NCBI RefSeq assembly: GCF_018101125.2 | Contig: NZ_JAELVF020000001.1 | Location: 4,319,629-4,383,628 of the forward strand | Direction of reading: 5' to 3' | DNA length: 64,000 nucleotides | Origin: Streptomyces tardus | GTDB lineage: Bacteria; Actinomycetota; Actinomycetes; Streptomycetales; Streptomycetaceae | Shown here: positions 43,239 to 51,416 of the stretch, one piece after another | Layout of the letters: every line of letters begins with the position of its first letter | Position numbering within the stretch: the first letter of the stretch is position 1 | The notes under the pieces: model-generated | What the model was told of the DNA's origin: nothing | What the model saw: the letters and a program-made list of their open reading frames with translations, nothing else | Databases searched by the model: none | Made by a program: the position numbers and the translations under genes

Positions 43239-43976
43239 TCAGGCCGAGTAGCCCTTCGGCGGGATGAGGCTGGCGAGCTGGCTGAAGTTCAGCCAGTAGA
43301 TCTGCCAGCCGTTGAAGGACGCGGAGTCGGCGATCAGCACCGTGTTGTGGAGGGTGTCGTAGCCGATGACCGTGAAGTAGTGGTAGATCGTCTGGCCCGG
43401 CGGGTAGCCCGGAGGCTGGTTGCCGGGCGGCGCGACGATGTTGGCCACGATCGGGTGGTTGCTGTCCATGTCCGCGATGACGTCCGACCAGAGCAGGTCG
43501 ATCTGCGCCTGGGTCGGCGGGTCGTTGGGCATCTCGCGGGTGAAGTAGGTCCCGGAGTCGACACGGTTGTTGAGGACCCTGGTGATCTGGCCGATGTGGT
43601 CGGTGCCGCCCTGGTGGGTGCCGAGTTCGGCCGCGAAGGTCGCCTGGTTGGGGACGGGGACCCGGGCGGAGAGCGCGCAGCGCGTCGCCGCGGGGCCGCA
43701 CCAGTAGCCGGTCTCCTGGACCTAGTAGTCGACCTGGAGCACCCGCTCGTTCTGGGTGTGCACCTTCTTGGTGCGCAGTACCGGGAACTGGCTGCGGTGT
43801 CCGGAGACGACCTCGGTCTCGACCTGAACGCCGTTGGGGTGAGCGGGACTCGGGGGGATCGGCGCCGGCGGCTGGCCGGGCCCGTTCTTTCCGGAGGCGG
43901 CGCGGGCGGTGCCGGTGGAGAGCAGGGCGCCGGTGGCGGTGAGTGCCAGGGCGCTTGCGAAGGCTCTTCGTCGCAT
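43239..43976 (-). pseudogene. secreted C39-like cysteine peptidase with in-frame amber codon
   Basis: The frame from the ATG at 43976 (ggaa ribosome site) starts with a signal peptide (MRRRAFASALALTATGALLS, TGTARA) and reaches a TAG at codon 85 (minus strand, bases 43724-43722). Reading straight on in the same frame gives VQETGYWCGPAATRCALSAR, then GTHQGGTDHIGQITRVLNN, HYFTVIGYD and VLIADSAS, ending PPKGYSA. These are the Cys, His and Asp regions of a C39_2 papain-like peptidase. All catalytic parts lie after the stop. The TAG sits where a Gln (CAG) would fit, so a single C-to-T change explains it. It is a recent pseudogene, or a sequencing error hiding an intact gene of 245 aa. Confidence 0.8.
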
Positions 43977-44153
43977 GAGCGGTTCCTTCACTGTGGGGGA
44001 TGCGCAATGGGCATTGAACCGGCATGAGCATGCCACAGCGAAAACGCTCTGGGGAGGGGCGGCGCAGGGACCGGCAGCTATTTGCGAACAGTGCTGTCTG
44101 TTCTGGTGGGGCGTTGTTCCGGCACCTGGCGCAGCCATTGGTCCGCACACGGT

Positions 44154-44190
44154 TCGGAGGGCTCCCCGCCCACGGCGGAAAGCCCTCCGA
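44154..44190 (-). terminator. hairpin downstream of the TIGR03085 gene
   Basis: TCGGAGGGCT (44154-44163) pairs perfectly with 44181-44190 across a 17-base loop. It lies 62 bp beyond the stop of the TIGR03085-family gene and upstream of the interrupted peptidase, so it separates the two minus-strand genes. Confidence 0.7.
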
Positions 44191-44251
44191 CTGCTCCTGT
44201 GATGCGGGCCGCGGCCCTCCGGCCACCCCTGCCGGGGCAGTCCGGACGGAC

Positions 44252-44884
44252 TCAGAAGCCGAGCTTCGCCACCCGGACCTTGGCCACCGCGTTCTCCTCG
44301 CCCTCCAGGGCCACATCAGCCACGGACTGGCGTCCCCACACGAACATCAGCAGCTCCGAGGGCTCACCGGTGACGGTGACCACCGGGGCGCCCTTGTGCG
44401 CCACGGCGGTCTGCCCGTTCGGCCGCCGCAGCACCAGGCCGACCGGCGACTTTCGGCCGAACATCCGGGCACCGGACTCCAGCCGGCGCCACAGCACGTC
44501 GGCGAAGACCGGGTCCAGCTCGCGCGGGGACCAGCCCGGCTGGGCGCGGCGCACATCCTCGGCGTGGACGTAGAACTCAACGGTGTTGGCCGCCTCGTCG
44601 ACCTGCTTGAGTGCGAACGGCGACGCCTTGGGCGGGCCGGTGCGCACGAGCCGGACCAGCTCCTCGTACGGCTTGGCGGCGAACTCCCCGCTCACCCGCT
44701 CCAGCCGCGACTGGAGCGGCTTCAGGAAGGCGCCGGCGGCGGCGTCCGCACGGCGCTCGCGCACCAGTACGTGGACGGCCAGATCACGGGCCGTCCAACC
44801 CTCGCACAGCGTCGGCGACTCGGGGCCCGCGCTCTCCAACAGGTCGGCCAGCAGCAGGCGTTCACGCTTGGCATGTGTAGACAT
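44252..44884 (-). CDS. TIGR03085-family (mycothiol-dependent maleylpyruvate isomerase-like) protein
   Basis: A 210-residue protein whose first 150 residues resemble the DinB/MDMPI four-helix metal-binding fold: RERLLLADLLESAGPESPTL, CEGWTARDLAVHVLVRERRA (His in HVLV) and NTVEFYVHAEDVRRAQPGWS (His in YVHAEDVRR) provide the usual metal ligands. The C-terminal part has GAPVVTVTGEPSELLMFVWG. It matches the family called TIGR03085; the reaction is unknown, but relatives use mycothiol. It is divergent from hisI. Confidence 0.85.
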   Translation of the reverse strand: MSTHAKRERLLLADLLESAGPESPTLCEGWTARDLAVHVLVRERRADAAAGAFLKPLQSRLERVSGEFAAKPYEELVRLVRTGPPKASPFALKQVDEAANTVEFYVHAEDVRRAQPGWSPRELDPVFADVLWRRLESGARMFGRKSPVGLVLRRPNGQTAVAHKGAPVVTVTGEPSELLMFVWGRQSVADVALEGEENAVAKVRVAKLGF

Positions 44885-45017
44885 AACGCCACCCTAAGGG
44901 CGTACGGAGCGCGGTGCGATGCGCCGCGCGGCCGGCGCCCTCGGCAGGCTGTCCACCCGCCGGACAGATCCGGGAACCAGGTTTCGTCGGCCGAGGCGAT
45001 CGCGGCAGAATGCGACC

Positions 45018-45638
45018 ATGCCTCCCACTCCGTCACCCCAGCAGCCCCCGCCGCCCGACGCCGGGGGCACGCCCGACCCCGGGAGCCCGCTCGACCCCGC
45101 TCTCGCCGCGCGGCTCAAGCGGAACGCGGACGGCCTGCTGCCCGCCGTGGCCCAGCAGTACGACACCGGCGAGGTGCTGATGCTCGGCTGGATGGACGAC
45201 GAGGCGCTGCACCGCACCCTGACCACCGGCCGCTGCACCTACTGGAGCCGCAGCAGGGGCGAGTACTGGGTGAAGGGCGACACCTCGGGGCACTTCCAGC
45301 ACGTCAAGTCGGTTGCTCTGGACTGCGACGGGGACACGCTGCTGGTGCGCGTCGACCAGATCGGCGCGGCCTGTCACACCGGCGACAGAACCTGCTTCGA
45401 CGCCGACCCGCTCCCGGTGTCCGGACCCACCGACGCCACCGACGCCACCGACGCCACCGACGGGGCAGCGGGGGAGAGCGGCCGGCCGGTGCGGGCGGGG
45501 CAGACGGGTGCCGCGGAAGCACACATCACGAGGGACGACACCACCGGAGCCGCCGGCGAGAGCGGCGCCGGACAGCCCACCGAGGACGCCGCACGGCACC
45601 GTGCCGAAGGCGCCGACGCCATCGAGGAGCGCGCGTGA
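45018..45638 (+). CDS. hisI: phosphoribosyl-AMP cyclohydrolase with long low-complexity tails
   Basis: HisI opens the adenine ring of PR-AMP in histidine synthesis. The catalytic core (residues about 28-135) has VLMLGWMDDEALHRTLTTGR, YWSRSRGEYWVKGDTSGHFQ and the metal-site residues in LDCDGDTLLVRVDQIGAACH with CFD. The protein is 206 residues, longer than the roughly 130-residue norm, because of a Pro-rich N-terminal arm and an acidic Gly/Ala/Thr-rich C-terminal tail with three DAT repeats. It has no HisE domain. Its stop overlaps the trpE GTG (GTGA), linking histidine and tryptophan genes. Confidence 0.94.
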   Translation: MPPTPSPQQPPPPDAGGTPDPGSPLDPALAARLKRNADGLLPAVAQQYDTGEVLMLGWMDDEALHRTLTTGRCTYWSRSRGEYWVKGDTSGHFQHVKSVALDCDGDTLLVRVDQIGAACHTGDRTCFDADPLPVSGPTDATDATDATDGAAGESGRPVRAGQTGAAEAHITRDDTTGAAGESGAGQPTEDAARHRAEGADAIEERA

Positions 45639-47164
45639 CCACACCCGATCTGGAGACCTTCCGCACGCTTGCCAAGGACCGCCGGGTGATCCCCGTCACC
45701 CGGCGCCTGCTGGCGGACGGCGACACTCCCGTCGCGCTCTACCGCAAGCTCGCCGCAGAGCGGCCCGGCACCTTCCTGCTGGAGTCGGCCGAGAACGGCC
45801 GCACCTGGTCGCGCTACTCCTTCGTCGGCGTGCGCAGCGCCGCCACCCTGACCGTTCGGGACGGCCGGGCGCACTGGCTCGGCACCCCGCCCGTGGGCGT
45901 ACCCACCGACGGCGATCCGCTGGTGGCGCTGCGCGCCACGGTGGAGGCGCTGCACACCCCGCGCGACCCCGAACTGCCCCCGTTCACCGGTGGCATGGTC
46001 GGCTACCTCGGCTACGACGTCGTACGCCGGCTGGAGCGCATCGGCGACAGCACCACCGACGATCTGCAGCTGCCCGAGCTGACCATGCTGCTCGCCTCGG
46101 ACCTCGCGGTGCTCGACCACCGCGACGGCACCGTGCTGCTGATCGCCAACGCCATCAACCACAACGACCTCGACACCGGCGTCGACGAGGCGTACGAGGA
46201 CGCGCTGGACCGCCTCGACTCCATGACCGCCGACCTGTCCCGGTCCGCCGACGTCAGCGCCACCCCGCTGCCGGCCTCGGAAGTGCCCGACTACCGCGAG
46301 CGCTGGGGCGGAGACCGGTACCGCGAGGCGGTCTCGGACATCAAGGAGCGGATCAGGGCCGGCGAGGCCTTCCAGGTCGTGCCTTCCCAGCGCTTCGAGG
46401 CGCCCTGTTCGGCCTCCGCGCTGGACATCTACCGGGTGCTGCGCACCAGCAACCCCAGCCCGTACATGTATCTGCTGCGCTTCGGCGGCCACGACGAGAG
46501 CGATCCGTCGGCGGACGGCTTCGACGTCGTGGGCTCCTCGCCGGAGGCGCTGGTGAAGGTTGCCGACGGGCAGGCGATGATGCACCCCATCGCCGGCACC
46601 AGGCCGCGCGGGGAGAGCCCGAAGCAGGACGCGGAGCTGGGCGAGGAGCTGCTCGCCGATCCCAAGGAGCGGGCCGAGCACCTGATGCTCGTCGACCTCG
46701 GGCGCAACGATCTCGGACGGGTGTGCCGACCTGGCAGTGTCGAGGTCGTCGACTTCATGACGGTCGAGCGCTACAGCCACGTGATGCACATCGTCTCCAC
46801 CGTCACCGGCCAACTCGCCGCCGACCGAACGGCGTTCGACGCGCTCACCGCCTGCTTCCCGGCCGGCACGCTCTCCGGCGCCCCCAAGCCGAGGGCCCTG
46901 CGCATCATCGAGGAGCTGGAGCCGACCAGGCGCGGGCTCTACGGCGGCTGCGTCGGCTACCTGGACTTCGCCGGCGACGCGGACACCGCGATCGCCATCC
47001 GCACCGCGGTGCTGCGCGACGGCACGGCCTACGTCCAGGCGGGCGCCGGAGTCGTCGCCGACTCCGATCCCGTCGCCGAGGACACCGAATGCCGCAACAA
47101 GGCGGCAGCGGTCCTGAGGGCAGTGAGGACGGCCGAACTCCTCGGCGGTAGCGTGGAACGGTGA
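45635..47164 (+). CDS. trpE: anthranilate synthase component I
   Basis: TrpE, with an amidotransferase partner encoded elsewhere, makes anthranilate from chorismate. The 509-residue protein has the tryptophan-binding LLES element (GTFLLESAENGRTWSRYSFV), FQVVPSQRFEAP, HPIAGTRPRGESPKQD, LMLVDLGRNDLGRVCRPGSV, VMHIVSTVTG and the terminal AGAGVVADSDPVAEDTEC. Feedback inhibition by Trp is therefore likely. Its GTG overlaps the hisI stop and its stop overlaps the next membrane protein gene. No trpG or trpD is present here. Confidence 0.97.
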   Translation: MTTPDLETFRTLAKDRRVIPVTRRLLADGDTPVALYRKLAAERPGTFLLESAENGRTWSRYSFVGVRSAATLTVRDGRAHWLGTPPVGVPTDGDPLVALRATVEALHTPRDPELPPFTGGMVGYLGYDVVRRLERIGDSTTDDLQLPELTMLLASDLAVLDHRDGTVLLIANAINHNDLDTGVDEAYEDALDRLDSMTADLSRSADVSATPLPASEVPDYRERWGGDRYREAVSDIKERIRAGEAFQVVPSQRFEAPCSASALDIYRVLRTSNPSPYMYLLRFGGHDESDPSADGFDVVGSSPEALVKVADGQAMMHPIAGTRPRGESPKQDAELGEELLADPKERAEHLMLVDLGRNDLGRVCRPGSVEVVDFMTVERYSHVMHIVSTVTGQLAADRTAFDALTACFPAGTLSGAPKPRALRIIEELEPTRRGLYGGCVGYLDFAGDADTAIAIRTAVLRDGTAYVQAGAGVVADSDPVAEDTECRNKAAAVLRAVRTAELLGGSVER

Positions 47165-48000
47165 CCGCCACGCCCTCCACCCCCCGCAGCAGCGCGCCCC
47201 GCCGCGCCCTGGGAGCCGCCCTGCCGGGCGGCGCGCTGGGCGCCACCCTCATCCTCGTCGCCGCAGGGCAGACCTGGGCCGAGGGCAGTGCGGCGATCGG
47301 CCGGGCGCGCACCGACATCCAGGTGACCGGCAGCGAGGTGACTGGGCTGCCGAGTGCGCTCGCCCTGGTCGGACTCGCCGCCCTGGTCGCGGTGTTCGCC
47401 GTGCGCCGCAAGGGCCGTACCGCCGTCGCCGCGCTGCTCGCACTGTGCGGGCTGGGCGTCGTCGTCTCCGCGCTGCTGGCCACGGCCGACACCGGCGCGC
47501 TCGAGGAGCGGGCCGCCGAGGCCACCGGCCTGGCCGACGCCGCGGTCGACCGGGTCAGCCACAGCCCCTGGCCGTACGCAGCGGTGGCCGGCGGTGTGCT
47601 GCTGCTCCTCGCCGGTCTGCTCGCGCTGCGCTTCGGCCGGTACTGGCCCGCCATGGGCGGCAGGTACGAGCGTTCCGGCTCCACTCGTCGCGGCGGTGCG
47701 ACGCGACGGGCCCGGCCGGAGGCACAGGAGCGGCCGGAGGACCTCTGGCAGGCGCTGGATCGCGGCGAGGACCCGACAGAGCACACCGGCCGGGAACGGC
47801 CCGGGCGTACGGAATCGGCCCGGCAGGCCGCCGCCCCCGCGCCCGGAAGGCAGCACGATCCGGGCAGCGGACAGGACCCGGACGCCGCGCAGGACCCGGA
47901 CGCCGCGCAGGACCCGGGCCCCGTGCGCGACTCCGGCGGCCCGGCCGGGCCCGGGGGCGAGGGTGACCAAGCCCATGGCGGAGCAGGATCACGCTCCTGA
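47161..48000 (+). CDS. TIGR02234-family Trp-operon-associated membrane protein
   Basis: A 279-residue membrane protein with four hydrophobic segments: RALGAALPGGALGATLILVA, SALALVGLAALVAVFAVRRK, TAVAALLALCGLGVVVSALL and YAAVAGGVLLLLAGLLALRF. The FGRYWPAMGGRYER sequence after the last span is typical of the family. The last 100 residues are a charged tail with direct QDPDAAQDPDAAQDPGP repeats. The GTG overlaps the trpE stop. The family is found beside actinobacterial trp genes, but its role is not known. Confidence 0.85.
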   Translation: MTATPSTPRSSAPRRALGAALPGGALGATLILVAAGQTWAEGSAAIGRARTDIQVTGSEVTGLPSALALVGLAALVAVFAVRRKGRTAVAALLALCGLGVVVSALLATADTGALEERAAEATGLADAAVDRVSHSPWPYAAVAGGVLLLLAGLLALRFGRYWPAMGGRYERSGSTRRGGATRRARPEAQERPEDLWQALDRGEDPTEHTGRERPGRTESARQAAAPAPGRQHDPGSGQDPDAAQDPDAAQDPGPVRDSGGPAGPGGEGDQAHGGAGSRS

Positions 48001-48064
48001 CACAATGGGCGGGAAGCATCCCGCCGCACCGCGGCCCGAAGACGGATCTACGAGGAGCACTTTC

Positions 48065-48307
48065 ATGGCCGACACCAGCCACGGTCACACCCCCGCAGCC
48101 TGGACCGGCGTGACCATCGCCATGATCGGGTTCTGCGTCGGCAGCGTCTTCATGGTGATGGCCGAGCCGCTCGGCGTGATTGCCGGCTGCGCCGTCGTAC
48201 TCCTCGGCGGGGTCGTCGGCATGATCATGCGTTCGATGGGTCTGGGCCAGCCCAAGGACACCCCGGAGCGGGTCGCCGCCCGGGAGACAGCCGTCGCAAG
48301 GGGCTGA
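48065..48307 (+). CDS. HGxxPAAW-motif small membrane protein
   Basis: An 80-residue protein with the signature HGHTPAAWTGVTIAMIGFCV after the initial MADTS. Two membrane spans (WTGVTIAMIGFCVGSVFMVM and GVIAGCAVVLLGGVVGMIMR) and a short charged tail follow. The ATG has an acgaggag ribosome site. The family is conserved at this position, between trpE and trpC, in streptomycetes. Function is unknown. It may be in the trp transcription unit, 64 bp after the previous gene. Confidence 0.88.
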   Translation: MADTSHGHTPAAWTGVTIAMIGFCVGSVFMVMAEPLGVIAGCAVVLLGGVVGMIMRSMGLGQPKDTPERVAARETAVARG

Positions 48308-48411
48308 ACCACCCCGTCTCCGTGTGCCGACCGGGCGCGGCGCCGCATTCGTGCGGCTCGCCGCGCCCGTCGGTGTTTGGTGCGCCGACCGGGTCCGCAC
48401 ACCCTGGAGGG

Positions 48412-48792
48412 ATGATCACCTCCCGGCTCCCCGCGCTCGGCGTGCTCGGCTGTGTGCTGCTCGCCCTCGGTTACGTCGGCGCGGTCGATCCCCATGAGCC
48501 GGGCCACTATCCGCTCTGCCCGGTTCTGCGGTACAGCGGGCTGCTCTGCCCCGGCTGCGGCGGCCTGCGCAGCGTGCACGCGCTGGTGCACGGCGATCTG
48601 ACGGCCGCGTTCGCCGCGAACGCCTTCGTGGTGGTCGTGCTGCTGGCTGCGGCGGGGGGTTGGGCCGCGTGGTTCGCGCGTCCCGCGTTCCGCCCGCGGG
48701 TGCCGCTGACGCTGGTGTGGTCGGCCGGCGCGGTGCTGCTGGTCTTCACGGTGCTGCGCAACCTGCCGCCGGGTGCCGCGCTGGCCCCGTAG
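48412..48792 (+). CDS. DUF2752-family membrane protein
   Basis: A 126-residue membrane protein starting MITSRLPALGVLGCVLLALG. It carries the DUF2752 hallmark CPVLRYSGLLCPGCGGLRSV with three cysteines at the membrane edge, then two more spans (FVVVVLLAAAGGWAAWFARP, LTLVWSAGAVLLVFTVLRNL). The ATG at 48412 has a tggagggatg context with good ribosome pairing, so a longer in-frame version was rejected. Biochemical role is unknown; the Cys cluster suggests redox or metal sensing, which is inference. Confidence 0.85.
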   Translation: MITSRLPALGVLGCVLLALGYVGAVDPHEPGHYPLCPVLRYSGLLCPGCGGLRSVHALVHGDLTAAFAANAFVVVVLLAAAGGWAAWFARPAFRPRVPLTLVWSAGAVLLVFTVLRNLPPGAALAP

Positions 48793-48994
48793 CCGCATCC
48801 GGCATGTGAGACCGGTGGTGGGCGGATGTGAAGGACGTGAGGATCGGCGGATACCATCACAGTGCTGACCGTGACGATCCGTACGGCTGCCGGCGGAGCT
48901 CGTCACGACCACCGGGCAGGCCGCTCGGGACGGCGGAGACCGCCGCTTCCGGTGCGACCGCAGACCGCAGACCGATCAGAGAGAGGGGCCTCGT

Positions 48995-49801
48995 GTGAGT
49001 GTGCTCGACGAGATCATCGACGGAGTCCGTGCGGACCTCGCCGAGCGCCAGGAGCGCGTCAGCCTCGACGACCTCAAGGAGCGCGTGGAGCGTGCACCCC
49101 GCGCCAAGGACGGCGTCGCGGCGCTGAAGGGCGACAGCGTCAAGGTCATCTGCGAGGTGAAGCGCTCCAGCCCCTCCAAGGGCGCGCTCGCCGCCATCGC
49201 CGACCCCGCCGCACTCGCCGGCGACTACGAGGCGGGCGGCGCCGCCGTGATCTCGGTCCTCACCGAGGAGCGCAGATTCGGCGGCTCGCTGGCCGATCTG
49301 GAGGCAGTGCGCGCCCGGGTCGACATCCCGGTGCTGCGCAAGGACTTCATCGTCACCTCCTACCAACTGTGGGAGGCCCGTGCGCACGGCGCCGACGTGG
49401 CGCTGCTGATCGTCGCCGCGCTGGAGCAGCCCGCGCTGGTCTCGCTCATCGAGCGGGCCGAGTCGATCGGCCTGACTCCGCTCGTGGAGGTCCACGACGA
49501 GGAGGAGGCCGAGCGGGCGGTGGACGCGGGCGCCAGGATCATCGGCGTCAACGCCCGTGACCTGCGGACCCTGGAGATCGATCGGGACAACTTCGCCCGG
49601 GTCGCGCCCGAGATCCCGGACGGGATCGTCAAGATCGCGGAGTCCGGAGTGCGCGGCCCCCACGACCTCATCGCCTACGCCAACGAGGGCGCCGACGCCG
49701 TCCTGGTCGGCGAGTCCCTGGTCACCGGCAAGGACCCGCAGGCCGCGGTGGCCGATCTGGTCGCCGCCGGCGCGCACCCGGCACTGAGGCACGGACGCTG
49801 A
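48995..49801 (+). CDS. trpC: indole-3-glycerol phosphate synthase
   Basis: TrpC closes the indole ring from CdRP. The 268-residue TIM-barrel enzyme has CEVKRSSPSKGALAAIADPA, AISVLTEERRFGGSL-type loop 2 (VISVLTEERRFGG), VLRKDFIVTSYQLWEARAHG, VNARDLRTLEID and AESGVRGPHDLI. The GTG start follows gagagagggg. A 202-bp gap separates it from DUF2752, and a TACCAT -10-like sequence (in gataccatcac) makes a separate promoter possible. trpM starts two bases after its stop. Confidence 0.96.
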   Translation: MSVLDEIIDGVRADLAERQERVSLDDLKERVERAPRAKDGVAALKGDSVKVICEVKRSSPSKGALAAIADPAALAGDYEAGGAAVISVLTEERRFGGSLADLEAVRARVDIPVLRKDFIVTSYQLWEARAHGADVALLIVAALEQPALVSLIERAESIGLTPLVEVHDEEEAERAVDAGARIIGVNARDLRTLEIDRDNFARVAPEIPDGIVKIAESGVRGPHDLIAYANEGADAVLVGESLVTGKDPQAAVADLVAAGAHPALRHGR

Positions 49802-49803
49802 CC

Positions 49804-49971
49804 GTGCCCCGTCACCCCGCCGCCCCGATCGAGTGCGGAGCGCCGCGCCTCGCGTTGCCGCCCTGGCACCGCGGCTGCCGCGCGCCCGCGCGCCGGGTGC
49901 GGGGCCGGCGCGTCAGGTACCACATCGGTGCGGAGCCCGGCCAGATCAACGGAAGGCGATGGCGCGGCTGA
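49804..49971 (+). CDS. trpM: tryptophan biosynthesis modulator TrpM (TrpX-like small protein)
   Basis: A 55-codon frame starts at a GTG two bases after the trpC stop. It reads VPRHPAAPIECGAPRLALPP, then WHRGCRAPARRVRGRRVRYH and IGAEPGQINGRRWRG. The Arg-rich C-terminal half is the hallmark of the small TrpM/TrpX protein that lies between trpC and trpB in Streptomyces coelicolor, where it has been reported to modulate tryptophan synthesis and development. Two cysteines are present. GC3 is high in this frame. It is too short for most automated ORF cut-offs. Identification rests on position and my memory of the family. Confidence 0.78.
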   Translation: MPRHPAAPIECGAPRLALPPWHRGCRAPARRVRGRRVRYHIGAEPGQINGRRWRG

Positions 49972-50180
49972 CGGCGCCACCTCCGCGACACACCCCACCA
50001 TGGGACACCGGCCCGCCGCCGGCCGTTCCGGTGCGCCCGTGCGCACGGTGGTGCGCGCGGCTGCCGCCGTCCGCGAGCCGAGTCGACTTCCCACCGCACA
50101 CAGCCGGGTCCGCCGCCGTGCGCCGCCGTACGCCCCGTGCGTACGCGTCGGCCGGCGGCTCCCGCGAGGAGCTCACCGAG

Positions 50181-51416
50181 ATGTCCACAGACTTCTTCCT
50201 GCCCGATCCCGACGGCCGGGTGCCCAGCAGCGCCGGCTACTTCGGGGCCTTCGGCGGCAAGTTCATCCCCGAGGCGCTGGTCGCCGCGGTGGACGAGGTT
50301 GCCGCCGAGTACGAGAAGGCCAAGGCGGATCCCGCCTTCGCGGCCGAGCTGAACGACCTGCTGGTCAACTACACCGGGCGGCCCAGCGCGCTCACCGAGG
50401 TGAAGCGCTTCGCCGAACACGCGGGCGGGGCCCGGGTGTTCCTCAAGCGCGAGGACCTCAACCACACCGGCTCGCACAAGATCAACAACGTTCTCGGGCA
50501 GGCCCTGCTCACCCGGCGGATGGGCAAGACCCGGGTGATCGCCGAGACCGGAGCCGGCCAGCACGGCGTCGCGACGGCCACCGCCTGCGCGCTGTTCGGC
50601 CTCGAATGCACCATCTACATGGGCGAGATCGACACCGAGCGCCAGGCGCTCAACGTCGCCCGGATGCGGATGCTCGGCGCCGAGGTCGTCCCGGTCGCCT
50701 CCGGAAGCCGCACCCTGAAGGACGCCATCAACGAGGCGTTCCGCGACTGGGTCGCCAACGTCGACCGCACCCACTACCTCTTCGGCACGGTCGCCGGACC
50801 GCACCCGTTCCCGGCGATGGTGCGCGACTTCCACCGGGTCATCGGGGTCGAGGCCAGGCGGCAGATCCTGGAGCGTACCGGACGGCTGCCGGACGCCGTC
50901 GCGGCCTGCGTCGGCGGCGGCTCCAACGCCATCGGACTCTTCCACGCCTTCCTGCCGGACCGGGAGGTGCGCATCGTCGGGCTGGAGGCCGCGGGGCACG
51001 GAGTCGACTCCGGCGAGCACGCCGCCACGCTGACAGTCGGGGAACCCGGTATCCTGCACGGCTCCCGCTCCTACGTCCTCCAGGACGACGAGGGCCAGAT
51101 CACCGAGCCGTACTCGATCAGCGCGGGTCTGGACTACCCGGGCATCGGCCCCGAGCACGCGTACCTCAAGGACTCCGGACGCGGCGAGTACCGCCCGGTG
51201 ACAGACGACGAGGCGATGCAGGCGCTGCGGCTGCTGTCCGAGACCGAGGGCATCATCCCGGCGATCGAGAGCGCCCACGCGCTCGCCGGCGCCCTCGACC
51301 TCGGCAGCGAACTCGGCAGCGAGGGACTGGTCCTGGTCAACCTCTCCGGCCGCGGTGACAAGGACATGGACACCGCCGCCCGTTACTTCGAGCTCTACGA
51401 CGAGGAGGCCGAGTGA
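50181..51416 (+). CDS. trpB: tryptophan synthase beta chain
   Basis: TrpB condenses indole with serine. The 411-residue PLP enzyme has the Schiff-base lysine in LNHTGSHKINNVLGQALL, ETGAGQHGVATATA, the phosphate-binding CVGGGSNAIGLF, GLEAAGHGVDSGEH and the ESAHALAG strand with GRGDKDM at the end. The ATG at 50181 has gaggag about 10 bases upstream; the open frame further upstream overlaps trpM and is not coding. A 209-bp gap after trpM has no other gene. The stop overlaps trpA (GTGA). Confidence 0.97.
   Translation: MSTDFFLPDPDGRVPSSAGYFGAFGGKFIPEALVAAVDEVAAEYEKAKADPAFAAELNDLLVNYTGRPSALTEVKRFAEHAGGARVFLKREDLNHTGSHKINNVLGQALLTRRMGKTRVIAETGAGQHGVATATACALFGLECTIYMGEIDTERQALNVARMRMLGAEVVPVASGSRTLKDAINEAFRDWVANVDRTHYLFGTVAGPHPFPAMVRDFHRVIGVEARRQILERTGRLPDAVAACVGGGSNAIGLFHAFLPDREVRIVGLEAAGHGVDSGEHAATLTVGEPGILHGSRSYVLQDDEGQITEPYSISAGLDYPGIGPEHAYLKDSGRGEYRPVTDDEAMQALRLLSETEGIIPAIESAHALAGALDLGSELGSEGLVLVNLSGRGDKDMDTAARYFELYDEEAE

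Noticed and set aside
43722..43724. TAG in the C39 peptidase gene as a pyrrolysine or programmed readthrough codon
   Set aside because: Streptomyces are not known to use pyrrolysine, no readthrough signal is evident, and a single base change from CAG explains it more simply.
44024..45634. Open frame extending trpE upstream over hisI and the TIGR03085 gene
   Set aside because: The frame is open by chance in GC-rich DNA. Real genes occupy the region and the trpE GTG at 45635 overlaps the hisI stop.
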